From Vagococcus jeotgali (lineage in GTDB: Bacteria; Bacillota; Bacilli; Lactobacillales; Vagococcaceae): a DNA stretch of 64,000 bases. The notes below the pieces were generated by a model. It worked only from the letters and a program-made list of their open reading frames with translations. It searched no databases and was not told where the DNA came from. Positions 54,447 through 62,156 of this stretch are shown one piece after another. The stretch spans positions 124,001 to 188,000 of the forward strand of contig NZ_CP142146.1 in NCBI RefSeq assembly GCF_035918315.1, given 5' to 3'. The position numbers and the translations under genes were made by a program. How positions within the stretch are numbered: the first letter of the stretch is position 1; every line of letters begins with the position of its first letter.

Positions 54447-56335
54447 TAAGTATTGGAACAAAAATAGGAGAACGCTATGAAGTGATTGGAAACATTGGTA
54501 GTGGTGGTATGGCAAATGTCTATTTAGCGCAAGATTTAATCTTAAATAGAGAAGTTGCGATTAAAGTTCTACGTTTTGATTTCCAAAATGATACAGCTGC
54601 TATTCGTAGATTTCAAAGAGAAGCTTTAGCTGCTACAGAGATGGTTCATCCTAATATTGTCAGTGTGTATGATGTTGGTGAAGAAAATGGCATGCAATTT
54701 ATTGTCATGGAATACGTTAAAGGGACAGATTTGAAACAATATATTTGTAACTCATCCCTGATTCCACTACCCACTGTTGTCAATATGATGGAACAAATTT
54801 TATCTGCTATAGAAACAGCTCATCAGCATGGTATTATCCACCGTGATTTAAAACCACAAAATATTTTAGTAGATGAGTATGGTACCGTTAAAATCACAGA
54901 CTTTGGGATTGCAATTGCTTTATCTGAAACATCATTAACACAAACAAATACGTTATTAGGATCAGTGCACTACTTATCTCCAGAGCAGGCAAGAGGAAGT
55001 ATGGCAACAAGACAATCTGATATTTATGCTTTAGGTATTATTTTATATGAGCTACTCACAGGTACAGTACCTTTTGAAGGGGAGTCAGCTGTATCGATTG
55101 CTCTAAAACATTTTCAAAAAGATATGCCATCTGTCAGACAATTTAACCCACAAATTCCACAATCATTGGAAAATGTGGTATTAAAAGCGACAGCTAAAGA
55201 AACGGCAGATCGTTATATGTCAGTTAATGAAATGGCAGAAGACTTAAGAACATCACTTAGTGTAACAAGAGCTAATGAGTTACCTTACGAGCCTGTTTCC
55301 ATGTTAGAAGAAACAATAGCTATGACACCAATAGATGTGCAAAGCAAACCTTCTAAACCTCGCAATAATGCTGTTATAATGGATGATGAAGATGATTATA
55401 ATGAGCCACCTAAGAAGAAGAAGAAAGGTCTTTGGATCTTTTTATCTATTATTGTTGTACTAGTGCTAGTAGGTGTCGGGCTGTTTTTCTTAGGAAACGG
55501 TCAATCAGAAGTTGAAATACCAGATGTATCTAATATGTCAGAATCACAGGCGATTAGTGAACTTGAAAAAGTGAAAATTAAAGTTGATCCTAAGGTAGAA
55601 GAAATTGCTGATGATAAGATTGAAAAAGGCAATGTTGTTAAAACACAACCACCGATAGGCACTAAAATCAAAGAATCATCAACGATTACTCTTTATATTA
55701 GTAAAGGGAAGACGACTGAGGCAATGATTGATGTGGAAGGTAGTACAGTAGATGATGCGAAGCGACAATTAGAGAGTTTTGGCTTTAAAAAAGATAAAAT
55801 AAAAGTTAAAGAAGAATTTTCTGATAAAGTAGATGTTGATGAAGTAATGGCTCAAAGTATAAAACCAGATACGGATATTGTACCTGGAGATGAGACGATT
55901 ACTTTAACTGTGAGTAAAGGTCCTGAAGGTTTTTCTTTAGAATATTTAGCTGGATTTACTAGAGAACAGGTGATGCGCTATATTGATGAAGAAGGTCTTT
56001 ATATGACGGAATCTCGTGAATATAGTAGTTCTGTGCCTTATGGACAAGTCATTTATACGTCGCCAAATGGTGGTACTCCGATGAAGAAGGGTGATACTGT
56101 TCAAGTGGTCTTCTCGATTGGAGCAGAACCAGTCAAAGAACCTGAACCACAGCCAAGTAAAGAGCCAGAACCAAGTAGTAGTATTAGTTCTGAGCCAGAA
56201 GAATCAAAAGAAGAAAAGCCAAAAGAAGACGGTGACAAAGATCCTGGAAAAGAAGACGGGAAAGAGCCAAATAAAGAGCCTAGCAAAGAAGATGGCAAAG
56301 AACCAGCAAAAGAAGATGGTGACACTAAAAGTTAA
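54443..56335 (+). CDS. PASTA-domain serine/threonine protein kinase (PrkC/IreK type)
   Basis: About 630 residues. Kinase domain 10-270: GSGGMANVY loop, VAIKVL Lys, HRDLKPQNIL, DFGIA, SPEQARG. A juxtamembrane basic stretch (PPKKKKKG) precedes one membrane segment (about 328-350). Outside are three PASTA repeats (about 356-420, 425-490, 495-560), then a tail of about 65 residues made of repeated (K/S)EDGKEP-type units. It senses muropeptides or lipid II and regulates wall homeostasis and beta-lactam tolerance. E. faecalis IreK has five PASTA repeats, so three plus a charged tail is distinctive. Start at ATG 54443 after GGGAGG. Confidence 0.95.
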   Translation: MISIGTKIGERYEVIGNIGSGGMANVYLAQDLILNREVAIKVLRFDFQNDTAAIRRFQREALAATEMVHPNIVSVYDVGEENGMQFIVMEYVKGTDLKQYICNSSLIPLPTVVNMMEQILSAIETAHQHGIIHRDLKPQNILVDEYGTVKITDFGIAIALSETSLTQTNTLLGSVHYLSPEQARGSMATRQSDIYALGIILYELLTGTVPFEGESAVSIALKHFQKDMPSVRQFNPQIPQSLENVVLKATAKETADRYMSVNEMAEDLRTSLSVTRANELPYEPVSMLEETIAMTPIDVQSKPSKPRNNAVIMDDEDDYNEPPKKKKKGLWIFLSIIVVLVLVGVGLFFLGNGQSEVEIPDVSNMSESQAISELEKVKIKVDPKVEEIADDKIEKGNVVKTQPPIGTKIKESSTITLYISKGKTTEAMIDVEGSTVDDAKRQLESFGFKKDKIKVKEEFSDKVDVDEVMAQSIKPDTDIVPGDETITLTVSKGPEGFSLEYLAGFTREQVMRYIDEEGLYMTESREYSSSVPYGQVIYTSPNGGTPMKKGDTVQVVFSIGAEPVKEPEPQPSKEPEPSSSISSEPEESKEEKPKEDGDKDPGKEDGKEPNKEPSKEDGKEPAKEDGDTKS

Positions 56336-56370
56336 TGTTTACTATGATTGATTAACTTAATTAGTAGTTA

Positions 56371-56408
56371 GAGAAGGGGACCAATATGGTTCTCTTCTTT
56401 TTTTTTTC
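56371..56408 (+). terminator. Terminator after the kinase gene
   Basis: AGAAG-GGACC / GGTTC-CTTCT stem with loop AATAT (some G-U or mismatched pairs), then T10. Confidence 0.75.
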
Positions 56409-56458
56409 TTAATTATGGTACAATGAGTTATAAATTGTATTGGATTAGGAGGAAAGTT

Positions 56459-57343
56459 ATGCCTAAGGGACAAATTAGAAAAGCATTAAGTGGTTTTTAT
56501 TATATTGAATATGAAGGTATCACGTATCAAACAAGAGCTAGAGGGAATTTTAGAAATAGAAACATCACACCTTTAGTTGGAGATTGGGTGGAGTTTGAAA
56601 GTACAAATGAAACGGATGGTTATATTTTAGATGTATACCCTAGAGAAAATGAACTTGTTCGACCAACTGTTGCTAATATTGATCAAGGAGTGATTGTCAC
56701 TAGTTGTGTTGAGCCCAAGTTTTCAACAAATTTACTCGACCGATTTTTAGTCACTCTTGAGGAAAAGCATATTGAGCCAATTATTTATATTACAAAAATG
56801 GATTTAGCTTCTTCTGATGAAGTGAGTGCTATGGAGGAAATTCAAAGAGTATATGAAAAAATTGGTTATCCAGTCATACTTGCTAGTCAAGGTTCTACTA
56901 AAGAATTAATTCCGTTTTTTAAAGATGAGTTAACTGTTTTTATGGGACAATCTGGGGCTGGTAAATCAACTTTATTAAATGAGTTATCACCAGAACTTGC
57001 TTTAAAAGTAGGTGAAATATCTGAAGCTTTAGGTCGTGGTAAACATACAACAAGACATGTGGAATTAATTGAACTTTATGGCGGTTTAGTAGCAGATACT
57101 CCAGGATTTTCTTCAATTGATTTTTTAGAGATGACTTTAGATGAGTTACCTAAAAATTTCCCTGAATTTATGGAGGCTTCAGAGTATTGCAAATTTAGAG
57201 AGTGTCACCATATAAAAGAGCCAAAATGTGAAGTGAAGCATCGAGTAGAGCAAGGTGAGATATTACAATCACGCTATGATGATTATCTTCAGTTTCATGA
57301 AGAAATTAAAAATAGAAAACCGATGTACAATAAAAAGAAATAA
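56459..57343 (+). CDS. rsgA: Ribosome biogenesis GTPase RsgA
   Basis: About 294 residues. N-terminal OB-fold (GDWVEFEST), circularly permuted GTPase with G4 ITKMD before G1 GQSGAGKSTLLN and G3 DTPGF, and a C-terminal zinc knuckle (CKFRECHHIKEPKCEV). It checks late 30S subunit assembly. AGGAGGA lies 6-7 bases before ATG 56459; the frame back to 56423 is leader. First of rsgA-rpe-thiN. Confidence 0.95.
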   Translation: MPKGQIRKALSGFYYIEYEGITYQTRARGNFRNRNITPLVGDWVEFESTNETDGYILDVYPRENELVRPTVANIDQGVIVTSCVEPKFSTNLLDRFLVTLEEKHIEPIIYITKMDLASSDEVSAMEEIQRVYEKIGYPVILASQGSTKELIPFFKDELTVFMGQSGAGKSTLLNELSPELALKVGEISEALGRGKHTTRHVELIELYGGLVADTPGFSSIDFLEMTLDELPKNFPEFMEASEYCKFRECHHIKEPKCEVKHRVEQGEILQSRYDDYLQFHEEIKNRKPMYNKKK

Positions 57344-57357
57344 GTGAGGGAAAACAA

Positions 57358-58014
57358 ATGGTAAAAATAGCACCGTCAATTTTAAGCGCAGATTTTGCAA
57401 ATTTAGGAAGAGATGTTGAGCGAATTGAAGCAGGTGGCGCCGATTATGTTCATATTGATGTCATGGATGGTCAATTTGTTCCTAATATCACATTTGGAGC
57501 TAATGTAGTATCAGCTATTCGTCCAACAACTGATTTAGTTTTTGATGTTCATTTAATGATTGTAGATCCTGAGCGTTTTGTTGATGATTTTATTAAAGCA
57601 GGCTCAGATATTATTACCGTTCATGCTGAAAGTACGACACACTTACACCGAGTGATTCAACAAATTAAACAAGGCGGGGCTAAGGCAGGCGTGGTAATCA
57701 ATCCTGGGACACCGGTTGCAATGATTGAACCAGTTCTTTCTATGGTTGATTTAGTATTAATTATGACAGTTAACCCAGGTTTTGGTGGTCAGGCCTTTTT
57801 ACCAGAGTGTTTAGACAAAGTGTCAGAACTAGCTGTTTTACGAGAAAAATATGATTATCACTATGAAATTGAAGTAGATGGTGGTGTGGATGATAAGACA
57901 GCAGTTGCTTGTGTTAATGCGGGGGCTGATGTGTTAGTTGCTGGATCTTATGTGTACGGAGTAAGTGATGTGGCAGGACAAATTGCTAAACTAAAAGAAG
58001 GTGGCAAAAAATGA
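57358..58014 (+). CDS. rpe: Ribulose-phosphate 3-epimerase
   Basis: 218 residues. TIM-barrel metalloenzyme interconverting ribulose-5- and xylulose-5-phosphate. Motifs: IAPSILSADFANL, HIDVMDGQFVPN (metal His/Asp), FDVHLMI, MTVNPGFGGQAF and EVDGGV. GAGGG precedes the ATG. The stop overlaps the next start (ATGA). Confidence 0.96.
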   Translation: MVKIAPSILSADFANLGRDVERIEAGGADYVHIDVMDGQFVPNITFGANVVSAIRPTTDLVFDVHLMIVDPERFVDDFIKAGSDIITVHAESTTHLHRVIQQIKQGGAKAGVVINPGTPVAMIEPVLSMVDLVLIMTVNPGFGGQAFLPECLDKVSELAVLREKYDYHYEIEVDGGVDDKTAVACVNAGADVLVAGSYVYGVSDVAGQIAKLKEGGKK

Positions 58015-58673
58015 TCCAGCAAGTGGTTATCGTCTCAGGAGGTGTGCCAAGTAGATGGCCTGACTTATCGGAGCTGGATATGAATCAAACAGCTATTATT
58101 GGGGTAGATAGGGGAGTCAGGTTTGCTTTAGAGGCAGGCTTCAATGTGGATATTGCAGTAGGTGATTTTGATTCTTTAACGACTGATGAGTTTCAAAATA
58201 TGACAAAAGAAATTTCTATTATTAAAACGTCAGTCCCAGAAAAAGATGATACAGATACAGAGCTTGGCGTGTTGATGGCTATGGAACACTATCCAGGTTT
58301 ACCTGTTATTATTATCGGCGGGACAGGTGGTAGAATAGATCATTTTTTGTGTAATCTATGGTTTCCCTTGCAACCTAGGTTTTCGAAGATGATCCCCTTG
58401 ATTCACTTGTGGGACAAATGGAATAAAGTATCTTACTTTCATCCTGGGGATTATGAGATTTTAAAAGATCCATTATTTGATTATTTAGCCTTTGTTTGTT
58501 TTACACCAGTGACAGGTCTTTATTTAAGAGAGGTTAAATACCCCTTAAATGATGTGACACTGTATCACCCTATGAGTTATGCTAGTAATGAATTTTTAAC
58601 TGAAAAAGCAAATTTTTCTTTTCATTCAGGTATTATGGGTGTGATTCAGTCAATGGATGAAACATTTGAATAG
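58011..58673 (+). CDS. thiN: Thiamine pyrophosphokinase
   Basis: 220 residues. Makes thiamine diphosphate from thiamine and ATP. Motifs: GVDRGVRFALE, AVGDFDSL, KDDTDTELGV (catalytic Asp cluster), IIGGTGGRIDHFLCNL (landmark GGTGGRIDH), and a C-terminal beta sandwich. Starts within the 4-base overlap with rpe. End of the conserved housekeeping run; a strong terminator follows, then an inserted two-component locus. Confidence 0.93.
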   Translation: MIQQVVIVSGGVPSRWPDLSELDMNQTAIIGVDRGVRFALEAGFNVDIAVGDFDSLTTDEFQNMTKEISIIKTSVPEKDDTDTELGVLMAMEHYPGLPVIIIGGTGGRIDHFLCNLWFPLQPRFSKMIPLIHLWDKWNKVSYFHPGDYEILKDPLFDYLAFVCFTPVTGLYLREVKYPLNDVTLYHPMSYASNEFLTEKANFSFHSGIMGVIQSMDETFE

Positions 58674-58676
58674 AAC

Positions 58677-58727
58677 ATACAGCATCTAACGTGTAACCTC
58701 ACGCATTAGATGCTGTATTTTTTTATA
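58677..58727 (+). terminator. Terminator of the rsgA-rpe-thiN operon
   Basis: ATACAGCATCTAA-CGTG / CACG-TTAGATGCTGTAT: a long stem with loop TAACCT and one extra CAT bulge, then T7. Confidence 0.9.
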
Positions 58728-58739
58728 ATCAGATGATAG

Positions 58740-58854
58740 AGATACGACAAATGTAAAAATTGGTGACAAAAATGAAAGCAATGAATCTGAGGTGTTATTT
58801 AGCAGTTAAAGTGTCTGATAAAAAGTGACGCAAATGAATTGATTTGTCGTATCT
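58740..58854. repeat. 13-bp inverted repeat flanking 89 bp
   Basis: AGATACGACAAAT (58740-58752) and its exact complement ATTTGTCGTATCT (58842-58854), with further imperfect pairing inside (TGACAAAAATG versus CACTTTTT region). No gene within. It could be a degenerate miniature element, a binding site pair or a structured leader of the response regulator gene. Confidence 0.5.
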
Positions 58855-58958
58855 GAAAATAGTGATTAAGATATTAAGAGAAAATTAAGAATTCACCTCG
58901 TTTTTGTTAAAGAATCAGGTGTATGCTTATATCAAGTTAAGAAAGAGGTGAGTCAGAC

Positions 58959-59651
58959 TTGAAGGGAACCATATTAGTCGTAGATGATGACACAGCCATA
59001 AGAGAAGCTATGAAAATATATTTAGAACAAGATAATTATCTTGTGTTAGAAGCAAGTGACGGGGTTGAAGCTCTTGAATTATTAGAAGAACATACGATTC
59101 ACTTAGTGGTGATGGATATTATGATGCCAAATATGGACGGGATTATGGTAACTTATAAAATCAGACAGGAAAAAAATGTCCTCATACTCATGTTTAGTGC
59201 TAAAAGTGAGGAAGTTGATACCATTCAAGGTTTACAAGTTGGAGCAGATGATTATCTAACTAAGCCTTTTAGACCACTAGAGCTGACAGCCAGGGTGAAG
59301 TCACTACTACGCCGGTATATGAATCTTGGTGAGTATGAGGCAAGAGATGCTGATGTATTAAGTGTTAGAGGCTTGTCTTTAAATCGAACTGATAAAATAG
59401 TGGTAGTTGATAATAGGGAAGTCTATTTAACTAAAACAGAGTTCAATATTTTAGAGTTACTCATGTCTCATACAGGACAAGTATTCTTCGTGCAACATAT
59501 TTACGAGTCAATCTGGCATGAAACAGGTTTTAATGTGGAAAACACGGTGTCTGTTCACATTAGGAAAATCAGAGAAAAAATTGAAGTGGATCCGAAAAAT
59601 CCAGAATATTTAAAGGTGGTGTGGGGCGTTGGTTATAAAGTGGAAAAATAA
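58959..59651 (+). CDS. OmpR/PhoB-family response regulator
   Basis: 230 residues. Receiver domain (residues 1-120): acidic pocket DDD (9-11), phospho-acceptor Asp in VVMDIMMPNMDG (about 53), switch Ser in FSAKS and Lys in LTKPF. Winged-helix output domain (about 130-230): EVYLTKTEFNILELLM, and ENTVSVHIRKIREKIE, given as landmarks. Start TTG 58959 lies 8 bases behind AAGAGGTGAG. It overlaps the start of its cognate kinase, which is a pseudogene, so this regulator is probably an orphan. Target genes unknown. Confidence 0.92.
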   Translation: MKGTILVVDDDTAIREAMKIYLEQDNYLVLEASDGVEALELLEEHTIHLVVMDIMMPNMDGIMVTYKIRQEKNVLILMFSAKSEEVDTIQGLQVGADDYLTKPFRPLELTARVKSLLRRYMNLGEYEARDADVLSVRGLSLNRTDKIVVVDNREVYLTKTEFNILELLMSHTGQVFFVQHIYESIWHETGFNVENTVSVHIRKIREKIEVDPKNPEYLKVVWGVGYKVEK

Positions 59652-60485
59652 CTGGAGAAATAGGCTGATATTTGTTGTAAGTGTGGTTTGTATTTTGCTA
59701 GGTGGTTTGCTTTATTTTAGAAGTGAGAATAACCAGTACGAATTAAGGTCAAAATCACTAATGAATGAATCAAACATGACTTTAGATCTAAGTATGCTAC
59801 TGACAAAAGAACTAATTAAATCAACTGACGAAAAAGAAGTCGTTAAACCAACTAGTGAACAGATAGAGAGTTACCGTTATTTTTACGGGAACTTAGAAGA
59901 GTAACTTGGAAATGTAAAAGCCACCTATGAAGCTAAACAAGAAGTGGTGAAAGGTGATAAGAAACAAACTGAAAAACTAGACTAAGAATTAAAAGACAAA
60001 CAACAAGCTATTATTGATAATTTTCAGAGTGACAAGGTCGTGATAGATAAAATTAATCAAGAGTGCCAAGTTTTTTTAGTGAGTGCCAAAAAATCAGATT
60101 TAGATAAAAGTTATCAAGAAGCTACTTATCTGGCAGATAATTATTATTATGTGTTAAAAAGTAATCAAGGTTACTTTTATAGTAATGTGTCTAGCATTAA
60201 TAAGGAAACCTCTCAGGAAAAGGTAGGTAAAGTTTTAGAAGAGTTGGGTGTGGGTCAGCTAAATCAAATTGATGATGATGTTTACTTAAACATGGACAGG
60301 TTCTCTCATATTAGCCCGCAGTATCATAGTTTTTTTAGTGAGTCATATGTGCCACTTACAGCAACAACTATTGCTAAAAAAGGTTCACAAGCACAATTGA
60401 TGTCAGCATTTATTGCAAAACAAGAAAAGCGTGCTAACACAATCAAGTTAATTAGTGTAGCTATATTATGAAGTGGTGGAGTCAC
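59629..60485 (+). pseudogene. Sensor histidine kinase remnant, stops in frame and cut off by an IS
   Basis: The frame starts at TTG 59629, overlapping the response regulator by 23 bases, with a membrane helix (RLIFVVSVVCILLGGLLYF) and an extracytoplasmic sensor region. It carries TAA at 59902 and 59983, TGA at 60469, then is interrupted at 60486 by the IS3-type element. Between the stops the frame stays open and Lys/Glu/Gln-rich. A second membrane segment seems to begin at TIKLISVAIL. The HisKA and ATPase domains are absent on both sides of the IS, so they were deleted. Cannot signal. Confidence 0.85.
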
Positions 60486-61263
60486 TGAATAGGTTACACT
60501 TAGTTGAACAATAAAGATAAGGTGTCTATACTTAATAAAAAACAAAGTAGGAGCTTATTTCATGACAACTAACAGAAAACCAAGACGGACCTTCAAAGAA
60601 TCATTTAAGAAACAAATGGTGGAACTGCATAAATCAGGAAAACCTAGAAAAGATATTTTAAGAGAATATGACCTGACACCATCAACCTTTGATAAAATGC
60701 AACCTATGGAAGCTTTAGTGACAGATTTAACCTATGTTAAAGTAGGCAAAAAGTGGCATGATGTCTGTTTTATTCTCAATTTGTTCAACCTAGAAATAGT
60801 TGGGCATTCTAGTGGTCCTAACAAATCTGTGGACCTTGTGTTACAGGCAATCGGAACGATTGAACAGCCATTAGATGATGTTGAAATTTTTCATACAGAC
60901 CGAGGAAAAAAATTTGATAACCAAAGTATTGATGAATTATTGGATGTGTTTCAGATAAAACGGTCTTTATCACGTCCTGGTTGCCCCTATGACAACGCTG
61001 TGGCAGAAGCAACCTATCGAGCTTTTAAAATTGAGTTTATTTACCAACAATCTTTTGACTCATTGTTTGAACTACAATATGAGTTAATAGATTATGTCAA
61101 TTGGTGGAACAAGTTTAGAAAACATGGCAAGCTTGGCTATCAATCCCTGATTAATTACCGTTTAGATTGGGAGTTGAAACAGGCTATTTAGCAGAACATA
61201 GAATAACTATCTAAATAAAATAAAGACCTTATAATTTTTGTACAGAAAAGTGTTGCCAATTCA
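60486..61263 (+). mobile_element. IS3-family insertion sequence, copy 2, internally deleted (778 bp)
   Basis: Same ends as copy 1 (TGAATAGGTTACACTT at 60486, and the complement of TGAATTGGCAACACTT ending at 61263), in the opposite orientation. It is exactly 500 bp shorter than copy 1. The deletion lies between two TTTGATAAA direct repeats that occur in orfA and orfB of copy 1 and leaves one at 60688-60696. Confidence 0.88.
60562..61191 (+). pseudogene. Fused OrfA-OrfB fragment of the deleted IS3 copy
   Basis: 209 residues. Residues 1-45 are the OrfA N-terminus (MTTNRKPRRTFKESFKKQM ... STFDK), joined in frame at the repeat to the OrfB catalytic core (MQPMEALVTDLTYVKVG ... HTDRGKKF ... NAVAEATYRAFK). 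The three DDE residues are still present, but the OrfA zipper and the OrfB N-terminal domain are missing. Also HTDRGKE has become HTDRGKK. Unlikely to transpose alone. The neatly open frame is a by-product of a deletion divisible into both frames. Confidence 0.85.
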
Positions 61264-61300
61264 GATTAGTTTGAAAACGCTTTTTTTAAATAAAAAATAA

Positions 61301-61330
61301 AAAAAGGTATAGGAATGTATCCGATACCTT
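61301..61330 (-). terminator. Terminator of rpmB
   Basis: Minus strand: AAGGTATCGGA / TCCTATACCTT stem, loop TACAT, then T-run. Confidence 0.75.
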
Positions 61331-61349
61331 AGAAGTTTAATAGGTAAGA

Positions 61350-61538
61350 TTAAACACGCTCAACTTTACCTGATTTTAAAGCACGAGTAGAAACCCAAAC
61401 TTTTTTTGGTTTACCGTCTACTAAGATACGAACTTTTTGTAAGTTAGCACCCCAAGTACGTTTAGAAGCGTTCATTGCGTGAGAGCGGTTGTTACCACTT
61501 CTTGCTTTACGACCAGTTATATAACATTCTTTTGCCAT
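61350..61538 (-). CDS. rpmB: 50S ribosomal protein L28
   Basis: 62 residues, normal for L28. [23 protein letters not shown] ... [14 protein letters not shown], a basic protein with the L28 signature (landmarks [18 protein letters not shown]). GGAGGGAC lies upstream of the ATG at 61538; longer readings to 61604 have no support. Minus-strand rpmB facing yloU-fakA is the conserved Firmicute arrangement. Confidence 0.95.
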   Translation of the reverse strand: MAKECYITGRKARSGNNRSHAMNASKRTWGANLQKVRILVDGKPKKVWVSTRALKSGKVERV

Positions 61539-61755
61539 GATAGTCCCTCCTTCGCTTAGATAAGTGTCTCTGATTCTAATAATCATACTTGAATAATTTA
61601 TCATAAACTCACGCTAATTGCAATAAAAAATATGAAAAACTTAGGAGAAGTTGATAGATAGGGGCTAATTCAACGTTTTTTCTTTTATAAAGTCTATGGA
61701 TATGATAGACTAAGGAATGATAATGGGAAGTACTGACTTTAAGGAGGTAGTAATA

Positions 61756-62118
61756 ATGGCTGTTAAAATTAAAACACAAGCTGGAACCATTGAAATTTCA
61801 AATGATGTGATTGCAACAGTAGTAGGTGGTGCTGCCATAGACATTTACGGAATTGTAGGCATGGCAAGTAAAAATCAAATCAAAGATAATCTAAACGATA
61901 TTTTAGGTAAAGAAAACTACTCACGTGGTGTCGTTGTTCGTCAAGAGGAAAACGGTGTAGCCATTGATGTGTATATTATGGTAAGTTATGGAACAAAAAT
62001 TTCAGAAGTCAGCCGTAATGCACAAGAGAAAGTAAAATATAATCTTGAAACAATGCTTGGCGTCGTTGCCAATTCGGTGAATATTTTTATCCAAGGTGTT
62101 CGTGTATTACCTGAGTAA
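61756..62118 (+). CDS. yloU: Asp23/Gls24-family protein YloU
   Basis: 120 residues. Asp23 fold: AGTIEISNDVIATVVGGAA, YGIVGMASKN, GVAIDVYIMVSYGTKISEV and VNIFIQGVRVLPE (landmarks). Family members are alkaline-shock or envelope-associated proteins; YloU is conserved next to the fatty acid kinase FakA, suggesting a membrane-lipid link. AAGGAGG lies 8-9 bases before ATG 61756. Operon with the next gene, 38 bases downstream. Confidence 0.9.
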   Translation: MAVKIKTQAGTIEISNDVIATVVGGAAIDIYGIVGMASKNQIKDNLNDILGKENYSRGVVVRQEENGVAIDVYIMVSYGTKISEVSRNAQEKVKYNLETMLGVVANSVNIFIQGVRVLPE

Positions 62119-62156
62119 AATAAGTGTGTGTGAAATGAATGAGGAGGAACATTTTA

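Noticed and set aside
56091-56351. Gln/Lys-rich plus-strand and Ser/Gly-rich minus-strand frames over the kinase tail
   Set aside because: Shadows of the repetitive EDGKEP-coding region.
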